A stretch of DNA of 64,000 nucleotides from Chloroflexota bacterium (GCA_009838175.1 VXSB01000003.1:22163-86162); one strand, 5' to 3'. Shown: positions 34,935-44,719, counted from the first letter of the stretch. Notes: a model not told the origin generated them from the letters alone. Made by a program: numbers and translations.

Positions 34935-36094
34935 AGATCGAACGCATCGAAATCCATCCTCTAGTCGGCAAGCTGGAGGAACCGTTCGGTTGGTCGCAGC
35001 GGTGGACGGATGAACGCCGAACGACCATCGTGAAGATCGTTGCGGACGATGGTTCATACGGATGGGGTGAGACTGGCACGAGCACGGAGGCTCTAGCTGG
35101 AGCCGCGTCGAGGTTGATCGGCGAAAACCCGGAGCGTATCGGCGCGATCTGGCAATCGATTGTGAATCCCACGTATCAAGGCGGAGGCTTCACTGGATTT
35201 TCATCGAACGTCGCAAGCGCGATCGACATGGCGTTGCACGACTTGGTGGGGCGTTCACACGGGTTGCCAGTTTATGAACTGCTTGGCGGGAGGGTTCGGG
35301 ATCGTATATGCGCCTACGCGACGGGACTCTACTATGTGCCGTCGGATTTGGAAGACCCTACGTGGGGGGATTTTCTGGAAGAGGCTCAGGGCTATGTAGA
35401 TCAGGGTTTCTCGGGCATGAAGATGAAGGTCGGCGGGTTGAAGTTGGACGAGGATGTGGATCGGGTACATGCTCTTCGTCGGCAGGTCGGTGACAATATC
35501 CGCATCATGGTGGATGCCAACGAGGCGTATGACCCGATGACCGCGCTTCGGATGGCTAATCGCATAGCGGACGCGGACGTTACGTGGTTCGAAGAACCAT
35601 GCTCGTCGCGTGCGGACGATGACAACCTGCTCGTAACTTTACGCTCGCCAGTTCCGACATCAGGCGGTGAGTCGGCGAGCACGCGGCGGGAAGTGGCGAG
35701 GCTGCTCAAGAAGCGCATCTTCGACATTATCCAACCAGAGATCGTTAATGTTGGCGGCATCACGGAGTTGAAGCTGTCGGCGTCGATGGCCGAGGCCTTC
35801 AACGTACGGTTCGTGCCGCACTTCTGGAACACCGCGATAAGCTTTTCAGCCATTCTACATACGCTCGCGACGGTTTCGCAGTCTCCGCCCGCGCACCCGA
35901 AGGAACCTTATGTGAACGAGCCAGTAACTGAATTCGACCAGACGCCGCATCCGATCAGATACGCGTTGACGGATCCGGTTTTCACGCAGACCGACAGTCA
36001 TGTGGAGGTGCCGGACAAGCCCGGCCTCGGCGTTGAAGTTGATGAGGAAGTGTTGGCGCACTTCAGAGAAGGCGACGCGGTGGTCGTAAGTTAG
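34931..36094 (+). CDS. Enolase superfamily, mandelate racemase/muconate lactonizing enzyme-like (divergent third paralog)
   Basis: DDGSYGWGETGTSTEAL, KMKVGG, IMVDANEAY, WFEEPC, QPEIVNVGGITE. ATG at 34931 overlaps the stop of the upstream AKR (ATGA). Confidence 0.93.
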   Translation: MKIERIEIHPLVGKLEEPFGWSQRWTDERRTTIVKIVADDGSYGWGETGTSTEALAGAASRLIGENPERIGAIWQSIVNPTYQGGGFTGFSSNVASAIDMALHDLVGRSHGLPVYELLGGRVRDRICAYATGLYYVPSDLEDPTWGDFLEEAQGYVDQGFSGMKMKVGGLKLDEDVDRVHALRRQVGDNIRIMVDANEAYDPMTALRMANRIADADVTWFEEPCSSRADDDNLLVTLRSPVPTSGGESASTRREVARLLKKRIFDIIQPEIVNVGGITELKLSASMAEAFNVRFVPHFWNTAISFSAILHTLATVSQSPPAHPKEPYVNEPVTEFDQTPHPIRYALTDPVFTQTDSHVEVPDKPGLGVEVDEEVLAHFREGDAVVVS

Positions 36095-36123
36095 GGTCGC
36101 GCACCCGCGTTAGCATTGAGTGC

Positions 36124-37287
36124 ATGTCTGTTTCGACTGCCTCTACAACGGACCAAAAACCAATCATTTTGGATTTCTCGCGCTCAGAATTGGAGCGCGA
36201 AGTGGTGGATGTGTTGGGGCAGTCGAAGTTTCGGGCGAAGCAGATTTGGCAGGGGTTGCATCGGGAATGCTTGCTGGATTTCGAGTTAGTGACGACGTTG
36301 CCGAAGGGGTTGCGGGAGGAGTTGGCGCGGCGATATACGGCGAATCCTCTTGAGAAGGTGATGCATCTGACATCGGCGGATGGTTCGACTGACAAGGCCC
36401 TGTTCAGGCTTGCTGATGGTGAGTTGGTGGAGACGGTTTTAATGCGCTACGCTGCTGACTCGCATCGCAAGGCGCGGAAGACGGTGTGCGTTTCTACACA
36501 GGCTGGTTGTGCTTTGGGCTGCACGTTCTGCGCGACGGGTCAGCAGGGATTTCGCAGGCAGTTGACGACTGGTGAAATAGTGGCTCAGATCATCTTCATG
36601 CAGCGGATCGCGCTTGCGGAGGATCGATCCGAAGTGGAAGAGGGAGCACGGGAGATAGGTAGCGTCCAGGGTGTGACGAACGTTGTCTTCATGGGCATGG
36701 GCGAGCCGCTTGCGAACTACGAGAACACAATGTCGGCGATTCGATCGATCAACGATGCGAACGGCTTGGCGGTTGGTGCTCGGCATATCACTCTTTCAAC
36801 GGTCGGACTGGCACCGCAGATCGTGAGGTTGGCGCGCGAGAACATTCAGATCAACTTGGCGGTGTCGCTGCACGCGCCGGACGATGCGACGCGTTCGCAA
36901 ACGATGCCGATCAACCGCCGTTACCCGATATCAGTCTTGCTCGATGCATGTCGTCGGTACGTAGAGATGACTGATCGGCGGATCTTCTTTGAGTACGTGT
37001 TGCTACAAGATCAGAACGACAGAGTCCGTCACGCTCGTCGCCTCGGCGAGCTGCTATCCGGAATGTTGTGCCATGTGAATCTGATCCCGGTCAACCCGAC
37101 TGCGGGCGGGCCTTACCGTCGCACGAGCCGTGCAGAGGCCGAGCGGTTCCAGCTTGAACTGCGAAGATACGGCGTGCCGTCTACGGTGCGTATCGAGAAG
37201 GGCATCGATATCGACGCTGGTTGCGGGCAGTTGCGGGCGCGGGTGGTTGATGCTGATGCGCTGCTGAAGGACGTCATTCCAGCATAG
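36124..37287 (+). CDS. rlmN: 23S rRNA (adenine(2503)-C2)-methyltransferase
   Basis: CVSTQAGCALGCTFCATGQQGFRRQLTTGEIVAQ radical SAM CxxxCxxC; NVVFMGMGEPLANYENTM; PVNPTAGGPYRR. Confidence 0.97.
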   Translation: MSVSTASTTDQKPIILDFSRSELEREVVDVLGQSKFRAKQIWQGLHRECLLDFELVTTLPKGLREELARRYTANPLEKVMHLTSADGSTDKALFRLADGELVETVLMRYAADSHRKARKTVCVSTQAGCALGCTFCATGQQGFRRQLTTGEIVAQIIFMQRIALAEDRSEVEEGAREIGSVQGVTNVVFMGMGEPLANYENTMSAIRSINDANGLAVGARHITLSTVGLAPQIVRLARENIQINLAVSLHAPDDATRSQTMPINRRYPISVLLDACRRYVEMTDRRIFFEYVLLQDQNDRVRHARRLGELLSGMLCHVNLIPVNPTAGGPYRRTSRAEAERFQLELRRYGVPSTVRIEKGIDIDAGCGQLRARVVDADALLKDVIPA

Positions 37288-39757
37288 CGATCGTGACGCC
37301 GTTGCCGCCGGCGTTTCGGGGTGCTGGTTGGAAGGTTTCGACGTGTGATTCGCGGGATAAGATGTCGCGAACGGCTTGTCGGAGCGCGCCAGTTCCTTCG
37401 CCGTGGATTATGCGGACGCTGGTGAGGCCTTGCATAAAGGCCCTGTCGATGAATTGCGGGATCATCGATTCGATCATGTGGACGCGGGAACCGCGGACGT
37501 CAAGATCTCCGGCAGCGTCGGAAACACGCGTCATCTTGGTCGGTGTTGGTTGCTGCGATGAAGATTGGTTCGACGTGGGCGCGCTTCTGGAAGCCTTTAA
37601 GAGCGTCATCATGTGTGGGCGCGCTTGGAACCGCATCGAACCGGACAGTATGACGGCGCGCTCGTCACGATCCAGCTCGACGATCTCACCAGTCAGTCCG
37701 AGACTCTCGACTCTGACGACGTCGCCGATCGCGAATTTAGGTGGATTGCTGGCGGGCATCCCCCGCGGTCGCTGCGCTCCCGCGCCCCCCTCGCTTTGCG
37801 AAAGGGGCGAATCAGGTGTAGCCATCCAGGCTTCGCTGTTGACCGAACGTGCAACGTCGGCGGCCGATTGTCTAGCTTCTTGCCAGGTGTTGTCGCGCTC
37901 CGCTTCGCGCATGAGACGACGTAGTTGGCGGCGCACGCGTTGGGCTTCGCTTTTCAATTGCTCGCGCGCCTCTTCGATAGCTTTGTCGCGTTCGTTTTCG
38001 GCGTGTTGGAGATGGGATTCGGCTTCGGCGCGCATACGTTCCGCCTCGGCGCGATCTTCGGCGGCTTGCTGTTGGACGTCGCCGATCTGGTCGCGTTCTT
38101 GTTGCAGCGATTTCAGGAGGCTTTCGGTCTGCGATCGGAGGGGATCGAGCATGGTTATGGCATGATCGACGATCGGTTGCTCCAGTCCGAGACGTTGGGC
38201 TACCTGCATGGCGTAGCTCTGTCCGGGCAAACCCATGATGAGTCGGTAGTTCGGGAGCATCGTCTCCGGATCGAGTTCGACGGATGCGTTAGCGAGATGG
38301 TCGTGTTTTGCGGCGAATTCGGAGACTGGACGATGGTGAGTGGTGATGCATGTCCAAGCGCCGCTGGACACCAAGCGATCGAGGATTGCGCGGGCGAGGG
38401 CTGACCCTTCTTCGGGATCAGTACCTGTACCGAGTTCGTCGAGTAGCACGAGTGATCTATCAGAAGCATGTGCGAGGATTCGTATCACCCGTTCCATGTG
38501 GGATGAAAAGGTGGATACGCTGCGGTCGATGCTTTGGGCATCTCCAATGTCGGCGTATACACCTTCGAATACAGGTAACTCAGATGCTTCCCGCGCAGGG
38601 ATTTGCAGACCGAATTGATGCATCAGGGCTACCAGCCCGAGGGTCTTTAAGGCGATCGTCTTGCCACCGGTGTTGGGTCCAGTGATTACCAATCCGCGTC
38701 TGATCTCGTCGAGTCGCATAGTGATGGGGACCGCATCATCGCCGAGAAGGGGGTGGCGCGCTTCGATTAGAACAGGGTTGATCGGATCGTCTGAGGCAGA
38801 ATCGAAGCTGGTTTTCGGACGGATGCCACCTATTTTTAACGACAAACGGCCTCTGGCAACCGCTGCGTCGAGACTGGCGGCGGCTTGCAAGGATGCCATC
38901 GCATCTTCGCCATGAAGGGCGATCGCGCGCGACAGTTTTCGCAGCACTCGCTCCTCTTCCTTCTCCGCCTCGTACGCGGCTTCTCGCCACTCGTTGGCGG
39001 CGTCGACTACTGTGAATGGTTCGATGAATGCGGTTTGACCGCTGGACGAGACGTCGTGGATGATGCCTCGTACGAATCCGCGATGCGAGGATTTCACCTC
39101 CAGCACCAACCGATCTCCGCGTGACGCGATCACGTTCGACTGCAACACCGGTTTCAGATCTTCGCGCGATGCTAAACGCTCCATTATTCGCATCGCGCGT
39201 TGGTACGCGGTACGCGATCGCTCGCGCATCTGGCCGAGGCGTGGTGTGGCACTGTCGAGCACGTCGCCTGAATCCGAGAGCGCCTCGACGATACCCTTTC
39301 GCACTTCGCGAAGATCGCGGATCTGGGACGCCATATCGGAGAGCAAAGGCAATTCGTCCGTGATCGTCATCACGGTTGACCTAGCGACCCACATGGATTG
39401 GAAGATGCTGCACAGCACCAGCAGCTCGGAACCATTGAGCATACCGCCGAGAATGGCGCGACGCAGCGGCTCCCGTGGGTCTCGCATCCCAGCCAAGCCG
39501 ATGTCGCCCTTCGTGTTGAGCAGAGTTACGGCCTCGGCGGTTTCGTCCTGCAAGCGCGTGACGTCTTCTGGGTGGCGAACGGGTCGCGCTTCGCGTATGA
39601 TCTCGCGCGACATGTAAAACCGGGCTTCTTTGGCTAGCATCTCGCGAACGCGGTCGAACTCCAAGAGGTTTTCTGCTTCTTGGAGCATTAAGTCTGAGTC
39701 GATGCCGGAACTGGGTTGCGGCGGATCAGGGCTGGTTTTCGTATCAGATAATGTCAT
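37274..39757 (-). CDS. mutS2: Endonuclease MutS2 (MutS ATPase + Smr domain)
   Basis: ITGPNTGGKTIALKTLG, VLLDELGTGTDPEEGSALARAIL, C-terminal Smr DLDVRGSR...IIHGEGTGALRQAVR. Confidence 0.96.
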   Translation of the reverse strand: MTLSDTKTSPDPPQPSSGIDSDLMLQEAENLLEFDRVREMLAKEARFYMSREIIREARPVRHPEDVTRLQDETAEAVTLLNTKGDIGLAGMRDPREPLRRAILGGMLNGSELLVLCSIFQSMWVARSTVMTITDELPLLSDMASQIRDLREVRKGIVEALSDSGDVLDSATPRLGQMRERSRTAYQRAMRIMERLASREDLKPVLQSNVIASRGDRLVLEVKSSHRGFVRGIIHDVSSSGQTAFIEPFTVVDAANEWREAAYEAEKEEERVLRKLSRAIALHGEDAMASLQAAASLDAAVARGRLSLKIGGIRPKTSFDSASDDPINPVLIEARHPLLGDDAVPITMRLDEIRRGLVITGPNTGGKTIALKTLGLVALMHQFGLQIPAREASELPVFEGVYADIGDAQSIDRSVSTFSSHMERVIRILAHASDRSLVLLDELGTGTDPEEGSALARAILDRLVSSGAWTCITTHHRPVSEFAAKHDHLANASVELDPETMLPNYRLIMGLPGQSYAMQVAQRLGLEQPIVDHAITMLDPLRSQTESLLKSLQQERDQIGDVQQQAAEDRAEAERMRAEAESHLQHAENERDKAIEEAREQLKSEAQRVRRQLRRLMREAERDNTWQEARQSAADVARSVNSEAWMATPDSPLSQSEGGAGAQRPRGMPASNPPKFAIGDVVRVESLGLTGEIVELDRDERAVILSGSMRFQARPHMMTLLKASRSAPTSNQSSSQQPTPTKMTRVSDAAGDLDVRGSRVHMIESMIPQFIDRAFMQGLTSVRIIHGEGTGALRQAVRDILSRESHVETFQPAPRNAGGNGVTIAMLE
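37753..37812. repeat. GC-rich dispersed repeat inserted in frame within mutS2
   Basis: gggcatcccccgcggtcgctgcgctcccgcgcccccctcgctttgcgaaaggggcga shares GGGCATCCCCCGCGG and GCGAAAGGGGCG with the 11531-11677 element. Confidence 0.8.
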
Positions 39758-39908
39758 GCAACCCCAATTTTAGACACGACGTATTCCGTGGCACGTTGGT
39801 GGAGTTCTTGAATAGATAGGCAGTGGCATCTTGGATATAGCTGTTGATAGGGCCGTTTTGGCATCAGATGAGGGCTTGGAGCATATTCGAGCGGCCGGCG
39901 ATCGATTG

Positions 39909-40763
39909 ATGTCGTTCTCGAACTTGCGGTACGAAGGGCGGTACGTGCCGGCAGGTGGGTTCCAACGAATACATGTGATGGAGTTTGGGGACGGACCTCC
40001 AGTGCTGTTAGTGCACGGAGCCGGTAGCGGCGGGGCTATCTGGCACCGGCAGATCGCTGCATTGGCAATGGACCACAGAGTGGTCGTTCCTGATGTTCCG
40101 ATGTTCGGCATGTCGGAGATTCCGGATCGTGTGCATGCGCCTAGGACGCAAATCGGAGATGTGATTTTGGACGTGATGGATGCTCTCAGCATCGATATTG
40201 CCGACATCGCTGGCCACTCTTTGGGAGCATTGGGGTCTATTGGCGCGATGACCCGCGATCCGGAGCGCTTCAACCGCGCGGTATTGATGTCATCGCCAGG
40301 ATTTGGGCGGGGGTTGAATTGGCTTCTGCGGCTGGCGTCGGTCCGAATGATGCAACGGTTCATCAGATACGACTCCAGACGAGACCGTGCCTTCTTTTTT
40401 GATCGTTTCGAAGCGCAACGATCCGGCCCTTCGGACGAGCGCGAGATGTGGAAAGAGTTGCATTTCCGGGTGGGTAGTCGGAACGGAGCGGTCGACTCGT
40501 TTCATCAAGGTATGGGAAGGTTTACGGGGTTATTCGGACAACGTGATTTATTGTCTGAAGAGGCTCTTGCGGCGATTGGGGCACCGACGTTGTTTATCTG
40601 GGGAGATTCGGACAAGATAATCCCAACGCGTCACAGCAAAAAAGCAGTCGAGTCTTTACCGAATGCGAGGCTTGAGATCCTCGAAGACTGCGGTCACTTA
40701 GTGCAGTTGGAAGCGTCGCACCGCGTGACCCAACTCATGCTCGATTGGTTTCGAGTCAGCTGA
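39909..40763 (+). CDS. Alpha/beta hydrolase
   Basis: PVLLVHGAGSGGAIWHRQIAAL...DIAGHSLGALGSIGAM...LFIWGDSDKIIPTRHSK...LEDCGHLVQLE. Start at MSFSNLRYEG chosen over the ORF start at 39831. Confidence 0.92.
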   Translation: MSFSNLRYEGRYVPAGGFQRIHVMEFGDGPPVLLVHGAGSGGAIWHRQIAALAMDHRVVVPDVPMFGMSEIPDRVHAPRTQIGDVILDVMDALSIDIADIAGHSLGALGSIGAMTRDPERFNRAVLMSSPGFGRGLNWLLRLASVRMMQRFIRYDSRRDRAFFFDRFEAQRSGPSDEREMWKELHFRVGSRNGAVDSFHQGMGRFTGLFGQRDLLSEEALAAIGAPTLFIWGDSDKIIPTRHSKKAVESLPNARLEILEDCGHLVQLEASHRVTQLMLDWFRVS

Positions 40764-41664
40764 ATCGGTCGCCTACCGACAAGCTACTTTCGTGAGTCGG
40801 TGATTTCGGGCCGCGACCGACTCTCACTCTTTTCACTTTGACTGAGCCTCCATCGGTCGAAACAGTCATTCCCGTACCGTCGATTTCAAGAATCGTTCCT
40901 GGATCAACGTTCGTGTCGTTGCTAGATGCCTTCGTGCTGCCAAACAAGGAGACCTTTTCATCGCTCAACGTGGTCCATGCGCCCGGCTGAGGGTCGCAGC
41001 CGCGGATCAAGTTATGGACACTGTCTGCGTCGTTCGACCAATCGACTTGGGCTTCCTTGGAGCCACACCATCCCTCGTACGTAGCGTTGTTCTCGTCTTG
41101 GACGATGTGCGGAGCGTTTCCAGTAGCTACCAGGTCCACTGATTCCACTAATGCTTCGACGCCCATCGGGAATAGATGGTTGAAGTAAAGCGAACCGACG
41201 GAGTCGTCAGGCCCGATTTCGACTCGTTTCTGCATCAGGATTGAACCAGTGTCGAGTCCCTCGTCAGGCCAGAATATCGATAGGCCTGTTTCAGTATCGC
41301 CGTGAATGATGGCCCAGTTGATGGAGCTCGGTCCGCGATGGAGAGGTAGGAGTGAGGGATGATATTGAATGGTGCCGCGGCTCGGTGCATTGATGATTTC
41401 ATTTGGAACGATATCGGTGACGTAGGCCATAACGCAGAGATCAGCGTCGAGAGATCGGAAGACGTCGATGCATTCCTGGTCTCGCATCCGCTTGAACTGC
41501 CAGACCGGGATGTCCATTGCCTCGGCGGCAGTTGCGAGCGGTTCACGTCTACGGCGCCCATCAGGCGCGGCGAAAACACCGACAATGTCGTGCTCTTCGC
41601 GGTCTATCAAAGCCTCAAGGACCGCTTTTCCGAATGCGGATTGACCGATAAGGGCGATTTTCAT
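40756..41664 (-). CDS. Formyltransferase family protein (10-formyl-THF hydrolase domain / Fmt-like)
   Basis: MKIALIGQSAFGKAVLEAL...IQYHPSLLPLHRGPSSINWAIIHGDTETGLSIFWPDEGLDTGSILMQK. Confidence 0.88.
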   Translation of the reverse strand: MKIALIGQSAFGKAVLEALIDREEHDIVGVFAAPDGRRRREPLATAAEAMDIPVWQFKRMRDQECIDVFRSLDADLCVMAYVTDIVPNEIINAPSRGTIQYHPSLLPLHRGPSSINWAIIHGDTETGLSIFWPDEGLDTGSILMQKRVEIGPDDSVGSLYFNHLFPMGVEALVESVDLVATGNAPHIVQDENNATYEGWCGSKEAQVDWSNDADSVHNLIRGCDPQPGAWTTLSDEKVSLFGSTKASSNDTNVDPGTILEIDGTGMTVSTDGGSVKVKRVRVGRGPKSPTHESSLSVGDRFS

Positions 41665-41686
41665 AGGAGGACGCTTATCCTAGTAT

Positions 41687-42130
41687 TTGAACTTGGGGCG
41701 AAGCCCATCGTGTCAGCATCTAAATCTCGAGCGGTTGCGCTCAGTGTCTGAACCTACCACATCATCAGAATATTTCGCGCGGGGCTTGAATTCGGCGCAA
41801 CTCGGTCAGCCGGACTCGGCGGCGCGGGACTTTGAAGAGGCGGCTTGGTTGGATCCTGAGAATGCAACGATACAGTTCAATCTCGGAACGGCATATCTCA
41901 GCATGGGATTCTTCGAGCAGGCGGTGATAAGTCTCGATAGGGCACTGGATTTGGAGCCCGAGAACTCGGACGCCTTGGGCAATCGCGCGGTGGCGAGAAC
42001 CGCATTGGGTCAGGATGAACTCGCGGAAGCGGATATCACGAAGGCGATCGAACTCGGCGCGCCGCCCGATGGAATACATGCAGTTGTCGAATACGTGAAG
42101 CAGCGTCGAAGGCCCCAAGATGTACGTTAG
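41687..42130 (+). CDS. TPR repeat protein
   Basis: SEYFARGLNSAQLGQPDSAARDFEEAAWLDPENATIQFNLGTAYLSMGFFEQAVISLDRALDLEPENSDALGNRAVARTALGQDELAEADITKAIEL. Confidence 0.85.
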   Translation: MNLGRSPSCQHLNLERLRSVSEPTTSSEYFARGLNSAQLGQPDSAARDFEEAAWLDPENATIQFNLGTAYLSMGFFEQAVISLDRALDLEPENSDALGNRAVARTALGQDELAEADITKAIELGAPPDGIHAVVEYVKQRRRPQDVR

Positions 42131-42193
42131 GGGATAGAATCAGGTTTTAATCCATCCCAAAATCGTCAAGGACGAGAGAGGCGGAGATAAGCG

Positions 42194-43219
42194 ATGTCTA
42201 AGACGCGTGTCGGCATCATCAACGTTACCGGATACGCCGGTTCCGAACTGGCGCGTATTCTGTACCGACATCCAGATGTGTCAGTTGAGCAGGTAACAGG
42301 TCGAAGCGCAGCCGGTAAACAGCTCAGCGAGGTCTACCCGCACCTTCTCGACGCTGACATGACGATCTCGCCTTCGCTTGACGACTCGGTCGATTTCGTC
42401 TTCTCCGCGTTGCCTCATGCTGCTAGCGCGGAGGCATTGAGTCCGTTCATCGAAGAGGATGTTCGGTGCGTCGACATCAGCGCTGACTTCCGCCTCAAAG
42501 ACGTGAATGTTTTTGAAACTTGGTACAAGACAGCGCATCCATGTCCTCAATACATCGAGAACGCCGTGTACGGACTGCCGGAACTCCACCGTGAGGATGT
42601 CAAGCGGAGCTGGTTGATTGCCAACCCCGGCTGCTATCCGACGGGAACGATTCTCGGACTGGCTCCGGCTTTCGACGCGAACATCATTGAAACCGATGTG
42701 ATCAGTGACTCGAAGTCCGGCGTTTCGGGGGCCGGCCGTAAAGGCGACGTCGCGTACAACTTCAACGAGATCAACGACAACATGTCGGCGTACGGGCTGA
42801 GCGGACATCGGCACATGCCAGAGATGTCGCAGGAGCTTAGCGCGTTGTCGAAGCATGGCGAAGTCAAGGTTACGTTCGTACCGCACCTCGCTCCGATGAC
42901 GCGCGGTATTCTTGGTACTCACTACGCCACATTGAAGAGCGAAGTCTCCCAAGAAGAGGCGAGCGACATCTACCGCACTTTCTACGCTGATGAGCCGTTT
43001 GTGCGAGTAGTTTCAGCCGCGCCGTCTACCAAAGAGACTTGGGGCAGCAATCACGTCCTCATCAATGTCAACGTGGACGTTTACAGCGATCGATTGATCG
43101 TGGTGACCGCGCTAGACAACTTGGTCAAAGGTGCTGCCGGAGCCGGTGTTCAGAACATGAACCTTATGCTCGGGTTACCCGAAACGACCGGATTGGAAAC
43201 GCTGGCGGTTTATCCGTAA
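42194..43219 (+). CDS. argC: N-acetyl-gamma-glutamyl-phosphate reductase
   Basis: VGIINVTGYAGSELARIL...VYGLPELHREDVKRSWLIANPGCYPTGTILGLAPAF...SKSGVSGAGRK...HRHMPEMSQEL. Confidence 0.96.
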   Translation: MSKTRVGIINVTGYAGSELARILYRHPDVSVEQVTGRSAAGKQLSEVYPHLLDADMTISPSLDDSVDFVFSALPHAASAEALSPFIEEDVRCVDISADFRLKDVNVFETWYKTAHPCPQYIENAVYGLPELHREDVKRSWLIANPGCYPTGTILGLAPAFDANIIETDVISDSKSGVSGAGRKGDVAYNFNEINDNMSAYGLSGHRHMPEMSQELSALSKHGEVKVTFVPHLAPMTRGILGTHYATLKSEVSQEEASDIYRTFYADEPFVRVVSAAPSTKETWGSNHVLINVNVDVYSDRLIVVTALDNLVKGAAGAGVQNMNLMLGLPETTGLETLAVYP

Positions 43220-43260
43220 GTTGCTGTTGATCTCCGATTCGTAGGGCTGGCGGAGGGCAA

Positions 43261-43935
43261 TCACGCATCTGCCTTCCGCCACCTCACCAACAGGTGGTGC
43301 CCGCCCCGGCGGCGCAGCGCGTTGTTGATGACGGTTATCAGCTGGCGGTCGGTGATGATTTTCGACTTTTGCAGGAGTCTTGCTTCTTCTTCTTTGGAGT
43401 GGAGGAAAGTTTGGGCAAGTTCCGTGACGTCGCGTCGGAGTTCGACTGTAAGGCCGTATTGGGCGGCGATCTCTTCGGGATTGGGCGCGTCTAAGCGGAA
43501 TAATGCGCTCAACAGGAAGCGACCGCCGGGTTTCAGGACCCTCGCCACCTCGTCCATGTCGTAGATGTCAGTCGAAACGACGAGGTCGATTGAGTTGGCT
43601 TCAAGCCCAGTGTTCTCTACGGGCGCGACGATAAAGTTGCATCGTTGATCGACGCCTTCGATGCGCGCGAGGTCAGTCGCGGTCGCGATTGCGTCCTCGT
43701 CGATGTCGTTGCCGTAAACGGTGCAGTTGTAGAGGGATGCGAGCCAGCGTGCGTTGCCGCCCACCGCGCAGGCCATATCGAGGATTACCGAGTTCTCGTC
43801 TGGTTCGATGTCGAAGAGACCCACCTTTAGGATGGTCTGGTTGGCTCCGAGGTGCATGAACTCGCCGAATAGCAGACTGTCAGCAGTCCCGTTCTCGTCG
43901 TACCAGCGTTGAAGGCGTTGAGTTTTGTTCATCAT
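43261..43935 (-). CDS. Class I SAM-dependent methyltransferase
   Basis: VILDMACAVGGNARWLASLYNCTVYGNDID...IDLVVSTDIYDMDEVARVLKPGGRFLLSA. Confidence 0.88.
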   Translation of the reverse strand: MMNKTQRLQRWYDENGTADSLLFGEFMHLGANQTILKVGLFDIEPDENSVILDMACAVGGNARWLASLYNCTVYGNDIDEDAIATATDLARIEGVDQRCNFIVAPVENTGLEANSIDLVVSTDIYDMDEVARVLKPGGRFLLSALFRLDAPNPEEIAAQYGLTVELRRDVTELAQTFLHSKEEEARLLQKSKIITDRQLITVINNALRRRGGHHLLVRWRKADA

Positions 43936-43966
43936 CTATTGCGTTTCGTCGATTGTGCCGTTCGCT

Positions 43967-44719
43967 CTATTTTCGAGTAAGGACGTTTTGCAGCTCGGTC
44001 AAGGAAGTAATTCGGAGATGATCGGCGAAATCGGGGTGATTGTTGTTGCGGTCGAGAAGTACTGGTTGGATCCCCGCGCCGATGGCTCCGTTGATATCAG
44101 ATTCGAGTTGGTCGCCCACCATTAGCGCGGCGTTCGGTAGCGTGTTGTTCGCGCGGCGCAAAGCCTCTACAAATATGCGTGGATCAGGCTTTTCGCATCC
44201 GACTTCGCTACTCGTGACCGCGAAGTCGATGCTATCTGATAGTCCGAGTTGGTCCGATAGCTCAGAACCGCCACTGGGCACGTTCGACACGATTCCAACG
44301 ATGTAACCACGTGCGCGGAGCTCATATAGGTTGTACAAAACGTCTTCGTAAAGGACCATTTCGTATTCCTGCGCGGCTACTGCCTGCCAAATCTTGTCGG
44401 CGAGTTCGAGATCCACCTCAATGCCGCATCCTTGCAGGACCAACTGCTCGAACTTAGCGAAGAATTGATCGCGCTCGGTCGCGGTCATATTTCGGATGGG
44501 CGTTTTGGTGTTTTCGTGGGTCATGTAAGCCTCGGCGACCGCGTACCCTGCATCGATTCCAGCTTTGGTTACCTCAATGCCGAACTGCAATGCCGCGCGT
44601 GAATGGATGACGTAACGGTCTGGAGACCATGTAGCCAACGTGCCGTAGACATCAAAAAGTATCGTCTTTACGTTTTTCAAAACGTCCGTCTTTGATGTTC
44701 GTTGCGTTCTAACCTTCAT
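43967..44719 (-). CDS. HAD-superfamily hydrolase
   Basis: KTILFDVYGTLATWSPDRY...VGIVSNVPSG...FVEALRRANNTLPNAALMVGDQLESDINGAIGAGIQPVLLDRNN. Confidence 0.92.
   Translation of the reverse strand: MKVRTQRTSKTDVLKNVKTILFDVYGTLATWSPDRYVIHSRAALQFGIEVTKAGIDAGYAVAEAYMTHENTKTPIRNMTATERDQFFAKFEQLVLQGCGIEVDLELADKIWQAVAAQEYEMVLYEDVLYNLYELRARGYIVGIVSNVPSGGSELSDQLGLSDSIDFAVTSSEVGCEKPDPRIFVEALRRANNTLPNAALMVGDQLESDINGAIGAGIQPVLLDRNNNHPDFADHLRITSLTELQNVLTRK

Noticed and set aside
37293-38165. 290-aa + strand ORF opposite mutS2
   Set aside because: Arg/Ser/Cys-rich antisense shadow ORF of mutS2.
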